Positions 1 through 6,907 of a DNA stretch of 12,052 nucleotides are shown one piece after another (position 1 is the first letter of the stretch; each line of letters starts with the position of its first letter). Source of the stretch: Ga0074130 sp035565355 (GTDB lineage Bacteria; Pseudomonadota; Gammaproteobacteria; Burkholderiales; Rhodocyclaceae); contig DATMSM010000024.1 of the NCBI GenBank assembly GCA_035565355.1, forward strand, positions 1-12,052, in the 5' to 3' direction. Under the pieces are notes generated by a model. The model ran no database searches, was not told the DNA's origin, and saw only the letters and a program-made list of their open reading frames with translations. The position numbers were made by a program, and so were the translations under genes.

Positions 1-140
1 TAGCCCTTGGCTTCGCCACCAAACTTCTTCGACAGCACCGTCGCAATCGCCGCCGTCAGCGTCGTCTTGCCGTGGTCAACGTGACCAATCGTGCCCACGT
101 TCACGTGCGGCTTGGTACGCTCAAATTTACCTTTTGCCAT
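1..140 (-). CDS. tuf: Elongation factor Tu, N-terminal fragment (cut by window edge)
   Basis: EF-Tu is the GTPase that delivers aminoacyl-tRNA to the ribosomal A site. Only the first 46 codons lie in the window. They begin MAKGKFERTKPHVNVGTIGH and contain the G1/P-loop GHVDHGKT at residues 19-26, followed by TLTAAI, which is diagnostic of EF-Tu. The ATG at 138-140 has a GGAG Shine-Dalgarno about nine bases upstream. The gene follows tRNA-Thr by 60 bp with no terminator between them, so it is probably co-transcribed with the Tyr-Gly-Thr tRNAs, as in the E. coli tufB operon. The rest of the protein lies outside the window. Confidence 0.97.
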   Translation of the reverse strand, partial: MAKGKFERTKPHVNVGTIGHVDHGKTTLTAAIATVLSKKFGGEAKG

Positions 141-200
141 GTCAAATCACTCCAACCGGTCAAATTGATCAAAGAACAATTAAAGAAACAACGAATTCTG

Positions 201-275
<75 letters not shown>

Positions 276-296
276 ACTGAGGTACAACAAAACTAC

Positions 297-370
297 TGGA
301 GCGGGTGAAGGGAATCGAACCCTCGTCTTAAGCTTGGAAGGCTTCAGCTCTACCATTGAGCTACACCCGC
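297..370 (-). tRNA. tRNA-Gly (anticodon TCC)
   Basis: This is a cloverleaf on the minus strand. The acceptor stem is GCGGGTG/CACCCGC, with discriminator T and encoded CCA (297-299). The anticodon loop CTTCCAA gives anticodon TCC, reading GGA and GGG. The T-loop is TTCGATT. The outermost anticodon-stem pair (27-43) is a G/A mismatch; the other four pairs are intact. It lies 21 bp from tRNA-Thr and 48 bp from tRNA-Tyr, inside the tRNA-tuf unit. Confidence 0.96.
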
Positions 371-418
371 CTTCACCTACCGGCAAAAATCCTGCCGCAC
401 TCCGAACTGCAAAACCGC

Positions 419-503
419 TGGTGGAGGGAGAAGGATTCGAACCTTCGAAGGCAGAGCCGTCAGATTTACAGTCTGATCCCTTTGACCGCTCGGGAATCCC
501 TCC
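419..503 (-). tRNA. tRNA-Tyr (anticodon GTA)
   Basis: This is a class II tRNA of 85 nt with the long variable arm expected of bacterial tRNA-Tyr. The acceptor stem is GGAGGGA/TCCCTCC with discriminator A and encoded CCA (419-421). The anticodon stem CAGAC encloses the GTA anticodon followed by AAA. It carries the U33-G34-U35 element recognised by queuosine tRNA-guanine transglycosylase, so it is a predicted substrate of the pathway begun by queE and queC nearby. It is the first gene of the tRNA-tuf unit, with its 5' end about 14 bp from the -10 box. Confidence 0.96.
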
Positions 504-516
504 AGCTGAACCTCGG

Positions 517-545
517 ATTATTTGTGATTTCGATCGCCTTGTCAA
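517..545 (-). promoter_or_regulatory. Sigma70-type promoter of the tRNA-Tyr/Gly/Thr-tuf unit
   Basis: On the minus strand a perfect -35 box TTGACA (540-545) is followed after 17 bp by AATAAT (517-522), a 5/6 match to TATAAT. A start near 510 is inferred, just before tRNA-Tyr at 503. The bases after the -10 box are GC-rich (CCGAGG), as in stringently controlled stable-RNA promoters; that regulation is inferred. The site lies directly after the terminator at 605-637, which separates this unit from the Lys tRNAs. Confidence 0.85.
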
Positions 546-604
546 TGCAAGAACCAACAACAACACAAAAATCACAAACAAAACCGAAGCACTAAACCCG
601 GTAC

Positions 605-637
605 AACAAAAAAGCCTGGCCGGTCGGGCCAGGCTTT
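605..637 (-). terminator. Strong rho-independent terminator after the Lys tRNAs
   Basis: There are perfect 11-bp arms, AAAGCCTGGCC (611-621) and GGCCAGGCTTT (627-637), around a 5-nt loop. On the minus strand the hairpin runs into a T-tract of six (613-608), then GTTG. It lies ten bases past the 3' end of tRNA-Lys(CTT) and so ends the Lys tRNA transcript. The arms are A/T at their bases, so hairpin function in the opposite direction is conceivable, but no plus-strand gene precedes it. Confidence 0.9.
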
Positions 638-646
638 CAAAAATTC

Positions 647-722
647 TGGTGGGTTGTGAAAGATTCGAACTTTCGACCTACGGATTAAGAGTCCGCTGCT
701 CTACCAACTGAGCTAACAACCC
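647..722 (-). tRNA. tRNA-Lys (anticodon CTT)
   Basis: This is a 76-nt cloverleaf on the minus strand. The acceptor stem is GGGTTGT/ACAACCC with discriminator A and encoded CCA (647-649). The anticodon stem GCGGA/TCCGT encloses loop CTCTTAA, giving anticodon CTT, which reads AAG. The T-loop is TTCGAAT. It is the second gene of a two-tRNA unit, 54 bp after tRNA-Lys(TTT), and is followed by the terminator at 605-637. Confidence 0.95.
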
Positions 723-776
723 AAACTTTACTGCCTTACTGCGAAGCCCGTCATTATAACCACATTTTTCAGTCGG

Positions 777-852
777 TGGTGGGTCGTGCGTGACTCGAAC
801 ACGCGACCAACGGATTAAAAGTCCGCTGCTCTACCGACTGAGCTAACGACCC
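777..852 (-). tRNA. tRNA-Lys (anticodon TTT)
   Basis: This is a 76-nt cloverleaf on the minus strand. The acceptor stem is GGGTCGT/ACGACCC with discriminator A and encoded CCA (777-779). The anticodon stem GCGGA/TCCGT encloses loop CTTTTAA, giving anticodon TTT, which reads AAA and AAG. It shares its acceptor-proximal, D-arm and anticodon-stem sequence with the downstream tRNA-Lys(CTT), differing mainly at position 34 and in the T-arm, so the pair probably arose by duplication. Confidence 0.95.
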
Positions 853-872
853 GCCGAGCAGGAAAGGCCGAA

Positions 873-902
873 ATTATAGGCGATGCAAATCTTGTGTGTC
901 AA
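873..902 (-). promoter_or_regulatory. Consensus sigma70 promoter of the tRNA-Lys pair
   Basis: On the minus strand both hexamers are perfect: TTGACA (897-902) and TATAAT (873-878), separated by 18 bp. Transcription is inferred to start near 866, some 14 bp before the mature 5' end of tRNA-Lys(TTT) at 852. The promoter lies 55 bp past the queC stop codon, so the tRNAs need not depend on read-through from the que genes. Confidence 0.88.
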
Positions 903-927
903 ACAAAAATCGCGCAAGCGCATCATG
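903..927 (-). terminator. Possible weak terminator after queC
   Basis: On the minus strand, GATGCGCTTGCGC is followed by GATTTTTGTTT. A short GCG/CGC stem with a 4-nt loop plus a U-rich tail could end the que transcript just before the tRNA-Lys promoter. The stem is only about three to four pairs, so this is a weak call and read-through into the tRNAs is possible. Confidence 0.3.
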
Positions 928-956
928 TTTTTTATCGCACGCGTTTCGTCACCGCT

Positions 957-1649
957 TCAACTCGCCTGATAGCGCGTCGGATCGGCAAGACCGGCTGCGG
1001 AAAAACCTTCGCGACGCAATCGGCACGAGTCGCAAACGCCGCAGGCACGGGCTTCCGCATCGGCCTGATAACACGACACCGTCATTGCATACGGCACACC
1101 AAGCTGCGTGCCTGCGGTAACGATTTGTGCTTTGGAAAGATCGATCAGCGGCGCATGAATGCGCAAGCTGCCGCCTTCGACACCCGCCTTGGTGGCGAGA
1201 TTCGCCATATGCTCGAAAGCTGCGATGTACTCCGGGCGACAATCGGGATAGCCCGAGTAGTCGACCGCATTGACGCCGACAAAAATATCCTGCGCACAAA
1301 GGATTTCCGCCCACGCCAGCGCCAGCGACAACATCACGGTATTGCGCGCCGGTACATAGGTGACGGGGATTCCGGGTTGCACACCTTCCGTGGGCACGGC
1401 AATGGAAGTGTCTGTCAGCGCCGAGCCACCCAGCTGTCCGAGATCGAGTTTCAGGGTGCGGTGCGACGCCGCGCCCAGCGCAGCGGCGACGTTGTCGGCA
1501 GCCTGCAGCTCGACCCGGTGACGTTGGCCGTAGTCGAATGAGAGGCAGTGGCACACAAAACCCTGCGCACGCGCCATGGCCAGCACTGTGGCCGAGTCCA
1601 GCCCACCGGAAAGGAGGACAACCGCCGGGGCGCCCACGTTTTCGCTCAT
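957..1649 (-). CDS. queC: 7-cyano-7-deazaguanine (preQ0) synthase QueC
   Basis: QueC converts 7-carboxy-7-deazaguanine to preQ0 using ATP and ammonia. It is a cytosolic step toward queuosine in tRNA. The 230-aa protein matches the family length. Visible features are the PP-loop ATPase motif SGGLDS (residues 14-19), the SFDYGQRH segment (37-44), the VPARN motif (99-103) and a C-terminal zinc site made of C193, C203, C206 and C209. The ATG at 1649 lies one base past the queE stop codon with no clear Shine-Dalgarno, so translation is probably coupled to queE. The open frame extends further upstream into queE, but the homologous N terminus begins at this Met. It is the last gene of the tol-que run. 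Confidence 0.96.
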   Translation of the reverse strand: MSENVGAPAVVLLSGGLDSATVLAMARAQGFVCHCLSFDYGQRHRVELQAADNVAAALGAASHRTLKLDLGQLGGSALTDTSIAVPTEGVQPGIPVTYVPARNTVMLSLALAWAEILCAQDIFVGVNAVDYSGYPDCRPEYIAAFEHMANLATKAGVEGGSLRIHAPLIDLSKAQIVTAGTQLGVPYAMTVSCYQADAEARACGVCDSCRLRREGFSAAGLADPTRYQAS

Positions 1650-1650
1650 C

Positions 1651-2298
1651 TCAACGGGCACGTTCGCTACCCCACAACACTTTGTGCAGTTGCAACTGGA
1701 AGCGTACCGGGAGGTGATCGCGCACCACCCACTCCGCCAGCGTGGCAGGCGAGAGCTGGCCCTGCACCGGCGAGAACAGAACGGTACAACGGTCGGCAAG
1801 GTGTTCGCGCTTGAGCACATCCACCGCCCAGGCGTAATCGGCTTCCGAGGCCAGTACAAACTTGATCTCATCGTGCGCGCTAAGCAGCGCAATATTTTCC
1901 CAGCGGTTCTTGCTGGACTCGCCAGAGTCGGGCGCCTTCAGATCCATGATGCGCGAGACGCGCGCATCGACTTCTTCGATATCGAGTGCGCCGCTGGTTT
2001 CCAGCGACACCGAATAGCCAGCATCGCAGAGGGCGGCCAGCAAATCGATGCAGGCTTTCTGTGCAAGCGGTTCGCCGCCGCTCACGCAGACGGTCTTACA
2101 GGAAAACTCCTCAACCTTTGCCAGCACTTCGGAGAGTGACATCATCTCGCCGCCAGTAAAAGCGTACTCGGTATCGCACCAGACGCAGCGCAAGGGGCAG
2201 CCGGTGAGGCGGATAAAGACCGTGGGCAGCCCGATGCGCGTGGACTCGCCCTGAACGGAATGAAAGATTTCGCTAATGCGCAGCCGTGGTTCGGCCAT
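1651..2298 (-). CDS. queE: 7-carboxy-7-deazaguanine synthase QueE (radical SAM)
   Basis: QueE is a radical SAM enzyme that contracts the ring of 6-carboxy-tetrahydropterin to 7-carboxy-7-deazaguanine, the substrate of QueC. The 215-aa protein has the CX3CX2C iron-sulfur cluster motif at C34, C38 and C41 within GCPLRCVWCDT, preceded by FHSVQGES. The SAM-binding SGGEP motif is at residues 73-77, and there is a later LETSG. The ATG at 2298 has an AGG element about nine bases upstream. It lies 33 bp after cpoB, a linkage (ybgF/cpoB-queE-queC) common in proteobacteria. The other preQ0 pathway genes, queD and folE, are not in the window. Confidence 0.96.
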   Translation of the reverse strand: MAEPRLRISEIFHSVQGESTRIGLPTVFIRLTGCPLRCVWCDTEYAFTGGEMMSLSEVLAKVEEFSCKTVCVSGGEPLAQKACIDLLAALCDAGYSVSLETSGALDIEEVDARVSRIMDLKAPDSGESSKNRWENIALLSAHDEIKFVLASEADYAWAVDVLKREHLADRCTVLFSPVQGQLSPATLAEWVVRDHLPVRFQLQLHKVLWGSERAR

Positions 2299-2331
2299 GA
2301 CGTACTACCTGAAATTGCGGCCTGAGCCGTA

Positions 2332-3126
2332 TTACTTTTTCTTGAGACGCTGCTGTGCGGTTTGGGCCGCGGAGCTCTTGGGATACTGCTGAATCAAAGC
2401 TTCCAGGGTCTTGTGTCCGGCCTTGCTGTCGCCGGCATCGAGCTGGGCGTTCGCCTGCCCCAGCATGGCGTCCGGCGCCTTGGGGTCACTCGGCCAACTA
2501 GCCACAACACGGGCGTACTGATCGGCCGCCTTGGCGAACTCGCGCAACTGGTAATGGCTGGAAGCCTGCCAGTAGTGGGCGCTGGGTTGGCGCACGCTGC
2601 CGACATGGGTGCGATTGAAAGCTGCAAAAGCATTCACCGCATCGCGATAGCGGCCAGCGCGCACGAAACCGAGCGCGACTTCGTAATCGCGGGTCGCGGC
2701 GTTTTCGTCCAGCGCCGTCTTCGAGCCGGTTGCCTCGCCGCTGGGGAGGCCCGCATCGGCGGCCGGTGCTGCGCTCGCCGAGACCGGTTCCAGCTTGCGC
2801 AAACGCGTGTCCAAGTCGACATAGAAGTCCTTCTGGCGCTTCTGCGTCGTATCGACGTCATTGGCCAGAACTTCCAACTGCCCGCGCAGCTTGGCCAGCT
2901 CGGAGCGCAGTGCTTCGAGCTGGTTGGCAAAATCAAGCTGGTTCTTGCTGGCCGTATCCACCGACTGCTGCATGGCGGTCATCTCGACACGCAGCTTTTC
3001 GATACGAGTACGCGCCTCGGTGTCGTCAAACAATGCTGCATGTGCAGGAATGCCCAAGGCCAGCAAGCAAGCAGCCGAAGCAGCGCGCAGGCTGACGCCA
3101 GCGCGCAGTTGGAAACGGCCCATCAT
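2332..3126 (-). CDS. cpoB: Tol-Pal accessory protein CpoB (YbgF), periplasmic TPR protein
   Basis: In E. coli, CpoB is a periplasmic partner of TolA that coordinates outer-membrane constriction with peptidoglycan synthesis by PBP1B. The 264-aa protein has a signal peptide with likely cleavage after AHA (residue 30). A heptad-like coiled-coil segment follows at about 36-112, and then a linker rich in Ala, Ser and Gly. Three TPR-like helical repeats occupy about 145-262, including YEVALGFVRAGRY, HYWQASSHYQLREF and AMLGQANAQLDAG. This is the standard YbgF architecture. The start is ATGATG at 3126/3123, so either Met could be used. The gene begins 3 bp after the pal stop codon. Confidence 0.94.
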   Translation of the reverse strand: MMGRFQLRAGVSLRAASAACLLALGIPAHAALFDDTEARTRIEKLRVEMTAMQQSVDTASKNQLDFANQLEALRSELAKLRGQLEVLANDVDTTQKRQKDFYVDLDTRLRKLEPVSASAAPAADAGLPSGEATGSKTALDENAATRDYEVALGFVRAGRYRDAVNAFAAFNRTHVGSVRQPSAHYWQASSHYQLREFAKAADQYARVVASWPSDPKAPDAMLGQANAQLDAGDSKAGHKTLEALIQQYPKSSAAQTAQQRLKKK

Positions 3127-3129
3127 TGC

Positions 3130-3645
3130 TTAGAACTCGCCGGTGTAGAGAATGTCGGCGCGACGATTCTGCGCCCAGCACTCTTCGGTAGCCTCGGTAC
3201 AGCGCGGCTTTTCCTTGCCCAGGCTGACGGCTTCGACTTGTGCTTCGTTCGCACCCAGCAGTTGCAGGGCCTTCTTGACGGCCTCGGCACGCTTCTGACC
3301 CAGGGCCAGGTTGTACTCGCGGCTGCCGCGTTCATCGGCATTGCCTTGGATCAGCATACGGTACTTGCCGTTGGCCTGCAGGAACTTGGCGTGCTGTTCG
3401 AGCAGCGGCTTGAACTCGGAGCGGATCGCGTAGCTGTCAAGGTCGAAGTAGATTTCACGCTTGGAGAGCGAGCTCTTCGGGTCCTTGAGGCGGGCGGGGT
3501 TGTACATGCCAGCGGAATCGACGGGGTTGATGACGTCACGCCCGCTGCGATCTTCGACACCCGAAGCGTTCTGCTCGGGGGCAGGCGGCTGCGAGGAGCA
3601 GGCGGCAAGCAGGGTCAGGCTGAGAATGGCGAAAAGGCGGCGCAT
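3130..3645 (-). CDS. pal: Peptidoglycan-associated lipoprotein Pal
   Basis: Pal is an outer-membrane lipoprotein that binds peptidoglycan and is moved by the Tol motor during cell division. The 171-aa protein has a lipoprotein signal peptide with lipobox LAAC ending at C16. A flexible linker follows, then an OmpA-like domain at about 64-170. The diaminopimelate-binding signature is visible as NADERGSREYN, with D104 and R119 spaced as in OmpA D271 and R286, and NRRADI sits near the C terminus. The residue after C16 is Ser, consistent with outer-membrane sorting. The ATG at 3645 has a GGAG Shine-Dalgarno eight bases upstream. It is 42 bp after tolB. Confidence 0.97.
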   Translation of the reverse strand: MRRLFAILSLTLLAACSSQPPAPEQNASGVEDRSGRDVINPVDSAGMYNPARLKDPKSSLSKREIYFDLDSYAIRSEFKPLLEQHAKFLQANGKYRMLIQGNADERGSREYNLALGQKRAEAVKKALQLLGANEAQVEAVSLGKEKPRCTEATEECWAQNRRADILYTGEF

Positions 3646-3687
3646 GATAAAACTCCAACGTTGAATTAAGGGTGTTGAGGGAAAGGC

Positions 3688-4968
3688 TTACTTTGCAAAA
3701 GGGCCCCAGGCCGGTTCGCGCACATCGCCGGCTGCCGAGGGCAGACGCAGCTTGACGCGACCGTCGCTGGAAACGGCCGCGAGCACGCCGCGGCCACCGA
3801 TTTCGGTTGCGTACAGAATCATGCGCCCGTTCGGCGCGAAGCTGGGCGATTCGTCCTTGGACGAGTCTGTAAGAATTTGTATTTGCTTGCTGGCCAGATC
3901 CATCACGGCAAGCTGGAAGCGACCGCTATTGCGGGCCACGTAAGCCATGCTCTTGCCATCCGGCGACAGGCGCGGCGAGGTGTTGTAGTTACCCTCGAAG
4001 GTCACACGCTGGACGGCGCCGCCGCTGGACGGAATGCGATAGATCTGCGGGCTACCGCCGCGATCCGAAGTGAAGTAGATATAGCTGCCGTCGGGCGAAA
4101 AATGCGGCTCGGTATCGATGCCGGCGGAGCTGGCCAGACGACTTGCGCCGCTACCGTCGGCATTGAGGATATAAAGCTGGGAATTGCCGTCCTTGGTCAG
4201 CACCACCGCAAGGCGCCGGCCATCGGGCGACCAGGCCGGCGCCGAGTTGGAGCCCTTGAAGTTGGCAGCGACATGACGACGACCGGCAGCCAGATCGTGC
4301 ACGTAGATCACCGGCTTCTTGGTCTGGAAGGAAACATAGGCGATGCGATTGCCGTCCGGCGCCCAGGTCGGCGAGATGATGGGCTCGGAGGAAGCAAAAG
4401 CTGTCTGCGCATTGCCGCCGTCGGCATCGGCGATCTGCAACTCAAAGCGCCCCGCGCTCTTGACCACATAGGCGATACGCGTCGAGAACACGCCAGGCTC
4501 GCCGGTCAGCTTCTCGTAGATGAAGTCGGCAATGCGGTGACCGGTGGAGCGCAGTTGCGACGAGGTATGCGCCAGTGCGCCGCTGCCGAGCTGCGCCTGC
4601 TTTTGCGTGTCGTAGAGGCGGAAGCGGGTTTCATAGCGGCCATCGCCACTGGGGAAGACCTGCCCGACGGCGAGTGCGTCGGCTCCGCGGCTCTTCCAGT
4701 CGCCATAGGCAATCGCCGCGTTTTCCTGAATCGCATTGCCGTTGGCGTCGATCATGCGGAACAGGCCGCTGCGGTCGAGGTCATTGCGGATCACCGACGT
4801 CAACGCCTGCGAAACGATGCGTTCGCCGGGGAAGTCGGCAATCGCAACCGGAATGCGATTGGCACCGGCACCAATGATTTCTACCGACAGCTGAGCGTGA
4901 GCGAGGCCGGAAGCCAGCGCTGCCGAAAAAATCAGGGAGCGAAATGAAATACGCATAAGTCTGTTCAT
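3688..4968 (-). CDS. tolB: Tol-Pal system periplasmic beta-propeller protein TolB
   Basis: TolB is a periplasmic protein that links TolA to Pal. The 426-aa protein has a signal peptide cleaved after AHA (about residue 25), giving a mature N terminus of QLSVEI, which resembles the TolA-binding TolB box. An N-terminal alpha/beta domain is followed by a six-bladed propeller. Five of its blade motifs are easily seen: WAPDGNRIAY, WSPDGRRLAV, FSPDGSYIYF, LSPDGKSMAY and FAPNGRMILY. The length matches the family. An alternative ATG at codon 5 (4956) also leaves a good signal peptide, and neither start has a clear Shine-Dalgarno. A perfect TATAAT lies six bases before the first ATG. The 42-bp gap after tolA is among the larger ones in the operon. 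Confidence 0.97.
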   Translation of the reverse strand: MNRLMRISFRSLIFSAALASGLAHAQLSVEIIGAGANRIPVAIADFPGERIVSQALTSVIRNDLDRSGLFRMIDANGNAIQENAAIAYGDWKSRGADALAVGQVFPSGDGRYETRFRLYDTQKQAQLGSGALAHTSSQLRSTGHRIADFIYEKLTGEPGVFSTRIAYVVKSAGRFELQIADADGGNAQTAFASSEPIISPTWAPDGNRIAYVSFQTKKPVIYVHDLAAGRRHVAANFKGSNSAPAWSPDGRRLAVVLTKDGNSQLYILNADGSGASRLASSAGIDTEPHFSPDGSYIYFTSDRGGSPQIYRIPSSGGAVQRVTFEGNYNTSPRLSPDGKSMAYVARNSGRFQLAVMDLASKQIQILTDSSKDESPSFAPNGRMILYATEIGGRGVLAAVSSDGRVKLRLPSAAGDVREPAWGPFAK

Positions 4969-5010
4969 TTGATGATTATACGGCTCATTGATACGGCATG
5001 AGGCAAGGGG

Positions 5011-5769
5011 TCAATAAGCGCCAGACGGGTCCAGCGGCTTGAACTTGAGGTCCAACTCTCGCTCGAAATCGGCTGGCCGCTCAGGTTTGGGCAAAGGGCT
5101 GGATTTGTAAATAGCCCGTTCGATTGCGTCGTCCAGCGCCTTGACGCCGGACGAGCGTTTCAACCTGACCTCCACAACCTCACCGGAAGGCAATTGAGTG
5201 ACCAGGAACCGGGCCTCCGGGTTCCCGCTAATGCCGGGCGGCACCATCAGGTTGCCGCGTATTTTGCCGGCGATGCGCCCCTGATAGTCGGCCGTGCTCT
5301 TGCTTCCCGAAGGCGGTTTGGCCTGCATCTGCGAGAGTTCCTGCTCCAGCGCCTTGTTCATCTGGTTACGCTGGTTCTGAAGCTTTTCCTTTTCCAGGGC
5401 GTCCTTGATCGGATCGAAGGTCGGCTTGGGGTCGGGTCTCTTCTCGGGCTTGGGCTTTTCCTTGTCCTTGACCGCGATATCCGGCTTCACCGGCGGCTTG
5501 ACCGGTTCGGGCTTGGGCTCGACCTTGGGCTTGGGCGGCTCCGGCTTGGGCTCCGGTTCCTTGACCGGCTCCTGCTTTTTCTGTGGCGCTGGACTGGGCA
5601 CATTGCTCACCAGTTCCACCTCGACCGCAGAGGGCATGCTGCTTTGCCAGCGTATGCCATAGATCAGGAATAGCGCCAGCAGCACATGCACGGCCACCGC
5701 CAGCACGGCAGCGGCCTTCTGGCCCGGCTTGGCGACGGGGGAATGGGGTTCCTGAGCCTCGACTACCAT
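5011..5769 (-). CDS. tolA: Tol-Pal system inner-membrane protein TolA
   Basis: TolA spans the periplasm and transmits the proton-driven movement of TolQR to TolB and Pal. The 252-aa protein has one N-terminal transmembrane helix at about 19-38. A Pro/Lys/Glu-rich region follows at about 60-118, then a short charged helical stretch (121-150). A TonB/TolA-like C-terminal domain occupies about 160-245 and includes VPPGISGNPEARFLV and the conserved LDDAIERAIYKSSPLP. It is much shorter than E. coli TolA (421 aa) because the long Ala/Lys helix is replaced by the Pro-Lys segment. The ATG at 5769 has AAGGA nine bases upstream, overlapping the tolR stop codon (12-bp gap). Confidence 0.93.
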   Translation of the reverse strand: MVVEAQEPHSPVAKPGQKAAAVLAVAVHVLLALFLIYGIRWQSSMPSAVEVELVSNVPSPAPQKKQEPVKEPEPKPEPPKPKVEPKPEPVKPPVKPDIAVKDKEKPKPEKRPDPKPTFDPIKDALEKEKLQNQRNQMNKALEQELSQMQAKPPSGSKSTADYQGRIAGKIRGNLMVPPGISGNPEARFLVTQLPSGEVVEVRLKRSSGVKALDDAIERAIYKSSPLPKPERPADFERELDLKFKPLDPSGAY

Positions 5770-5781
5770 CCGCTCAAATCC

Positions 5782-6201
5782 TTACTGCGGCTTTCCCGGC
5801 TGCACCAGCAAACCGATCTTGGCCACTTGCTGGCGCTGCAGCTCATCCATGATGCCGAGCACCGCCTCGTAACGGACGTTCTTGTCGCCTGCAATCAGCA
5901 CCGCCTGCTCAGGATTTTTCTTCTGCGCCGCGCGCACGCGCTGCGCCAGCTCGCCCTTGCTGAGTTCGTCCTCGCTGCTATTGCTGCTGCGATCACGCAG
6001 CGTCAGCGTGCCGTCGGCCTTGACCGTGATTTCGAGCGGCGCCACCGGCGGCTGGGCGGACTTACCTACGCTGGGCAATTCCACATTGCCCGGCTGAATC
6101 ATCGGCGCAGTCACCATGAAGATGATGAGCAGGACCAGCATCACGTCGATATACGGCACGACGTTGATCTGGTTCATGAGCTGGCGTTTATTTCTCGGCA
6201 T
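5782..6201 (-). CDS. tolR: Tol-Pal system proton-channel subunit TolR (ExbD family)
   Basis: TolR pairs with TolQ to form the proton-driven motor in the inner membrane. The 139-aa protein has a short cytoplasmic N terminus (MPRNKRQLMN), then QINVVPYIDVMLVLLIIFMV. The transmembrane Asp at residue 19 corresponds to the essential Asp23 of E. coli TolR. The remainder is a periplasmic ExbD/TolR domain, ending with the typical YEAVLGIMDELQ segment (about 110-121). Met9 is a possible alternative start, but the longer form matches the family. The gene lies 15 bp after tolQ. Confidence 0.96.
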   Translation of the reverse strand: MPRNKRQLMNQINVVPYIDVMLVLLIIFMVTAPMIQPGNVELPSVGKSAQPPVAPLEITVKADGTLTLRDRSSNSSEDELSKGELAQRVRAAQKKNPEQAVLIAGDKNVRYEAVLGIMDELQRQQVAKIGLLVQPGKPQ

Positions 6202-6216
6202 ACAGGCTCACCCGCC

Positions 6217-6894
6217 CTACTTCATCTGGCGCTGCAGAATGTTCGAGAACTCTTCCATGAAGCTCTCGAAACGCACCGAGATGCGATCCACGTCGTGAGC
6301 GAAACGGTTGTAGGCGACTACGGCAGGAATCGCCGCAAACAGGCCGATGGCCGTCGCCACCAGGGCTTCAGCAATCCCCGGAGCAACCGCCGCCAGTGTT
6401 GCAGTCGCCATCGACGATAGACCGCGGAAGGCGTGCATGATGCCCCATACCGTGCCGAACAGGCCGACATAAGGCGAGACCGAACCGACCGAGGCGAGGA
6501 AGGCCAGATGCGCCTCCAGATCGTCGATCTCACGCTGATAGGTGGCACGCATGGCGCGACGGGCACCATCAATGGTGGTGGCGGCATCGAGTGCGCGCTG
6601 CGTACGCAGCTTGGTGAACTCGCGATAACCGGCTTCGAAGATGCGCTCCATGGCGCCAGTACTATGGCGGTTGTTCACCGCGCTCTGATACAGGGTATTA
6701 AGATCGCCGCCGCTCCAGAACTCGCGCTCAAACTGATTGGTGCGATTGCGGCAATCGCGGATCGCAAAACCCTTGCGGAAGATCCAGTACCACGACATGA
6801 AGGAAACGGCCAGCAACAGCAGCATGACCAGCTTGACCACGAGACTGGCGTGCATGACCAGCTCGAGAATGGACAGATCCTGTGTAACGTTCAT
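6217..6894 (-). CDS. tolQ: Tol-Pal system proton-channel subunit TolQ (MotA/ExbB family)
   Basis: TolQ is the polytopic inner-membrane subunit of the Tol motor. The 225-aa protein has three transmembrane helices, at about 17-38, 132-154 and 170-194. Thr148 in GLFGTVWGIM and Thr181 in VATAIGLFAAIPAV match the channel threonines 145 and 178 of E. coli TolQ. The ATG at 6894 has a strong GGAGAAGG Shine-Dalgarno (6902-6909). Short overlapping inverted repeats touch this site (6908-6925). The 91-bp gap to ybgC is the largest inside the tol run and holds a repeat-like segment. Confidence 0.97.
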   Translation of the reverse strand: MNVTQDLSILELVMHASLVVKLVMLLLLAVSFMSWYWIFRKGFAIRDCRNRTNQFEREFWSGGDLNTLYQSAVNNRHSTGAMERIFEAGYREFTKLRTQRALDAATTIDGARRAMRATYQREIDDLEAHLAFLASVGSVSPYVGLFGTVWGIMHAFRGLSSMATATLAAVAPGIAEALVATAIGLFAAIPAVVAYNRFAHDVDRISVRFESFMEEFSNILQRQMK

Positions 6895-6907
6895 GAAGCA
6901 ACCTTCT

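Noticed and set aside
381..397. Small hairpin CGGCA/TGCCG between tRNA-Gly and tRNA-Tyr
   Set aside because: It is a five-pair stem with no U-tract in a tRNA processing spacer, so probably not a terminator.
2299..2331. A preQ1 riboswitch controlling queE-queC
   Set aside because: The cpoB-queE gap is only 33 bp and lacks a plausible pseudoknot aptamer with an expression platform. The short CGGC/GCCG stem there is too weak to call.
2362..3669. A 435-codon plus-strand open frame opposite cpoB and pal
   Set aside because: It is antisense to two unmistakable genes in GC-rich DNA, has no recognisable domain, and its composition is that of a mirror frame.
3877..4947. A 356-codon plus-strand open frame opposite tolB
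   Set aside because: Its repetitive Gly/Arg/Ala sequence mirrors the propeller repeats of tolB on the other strand; there is no independent gene signal.
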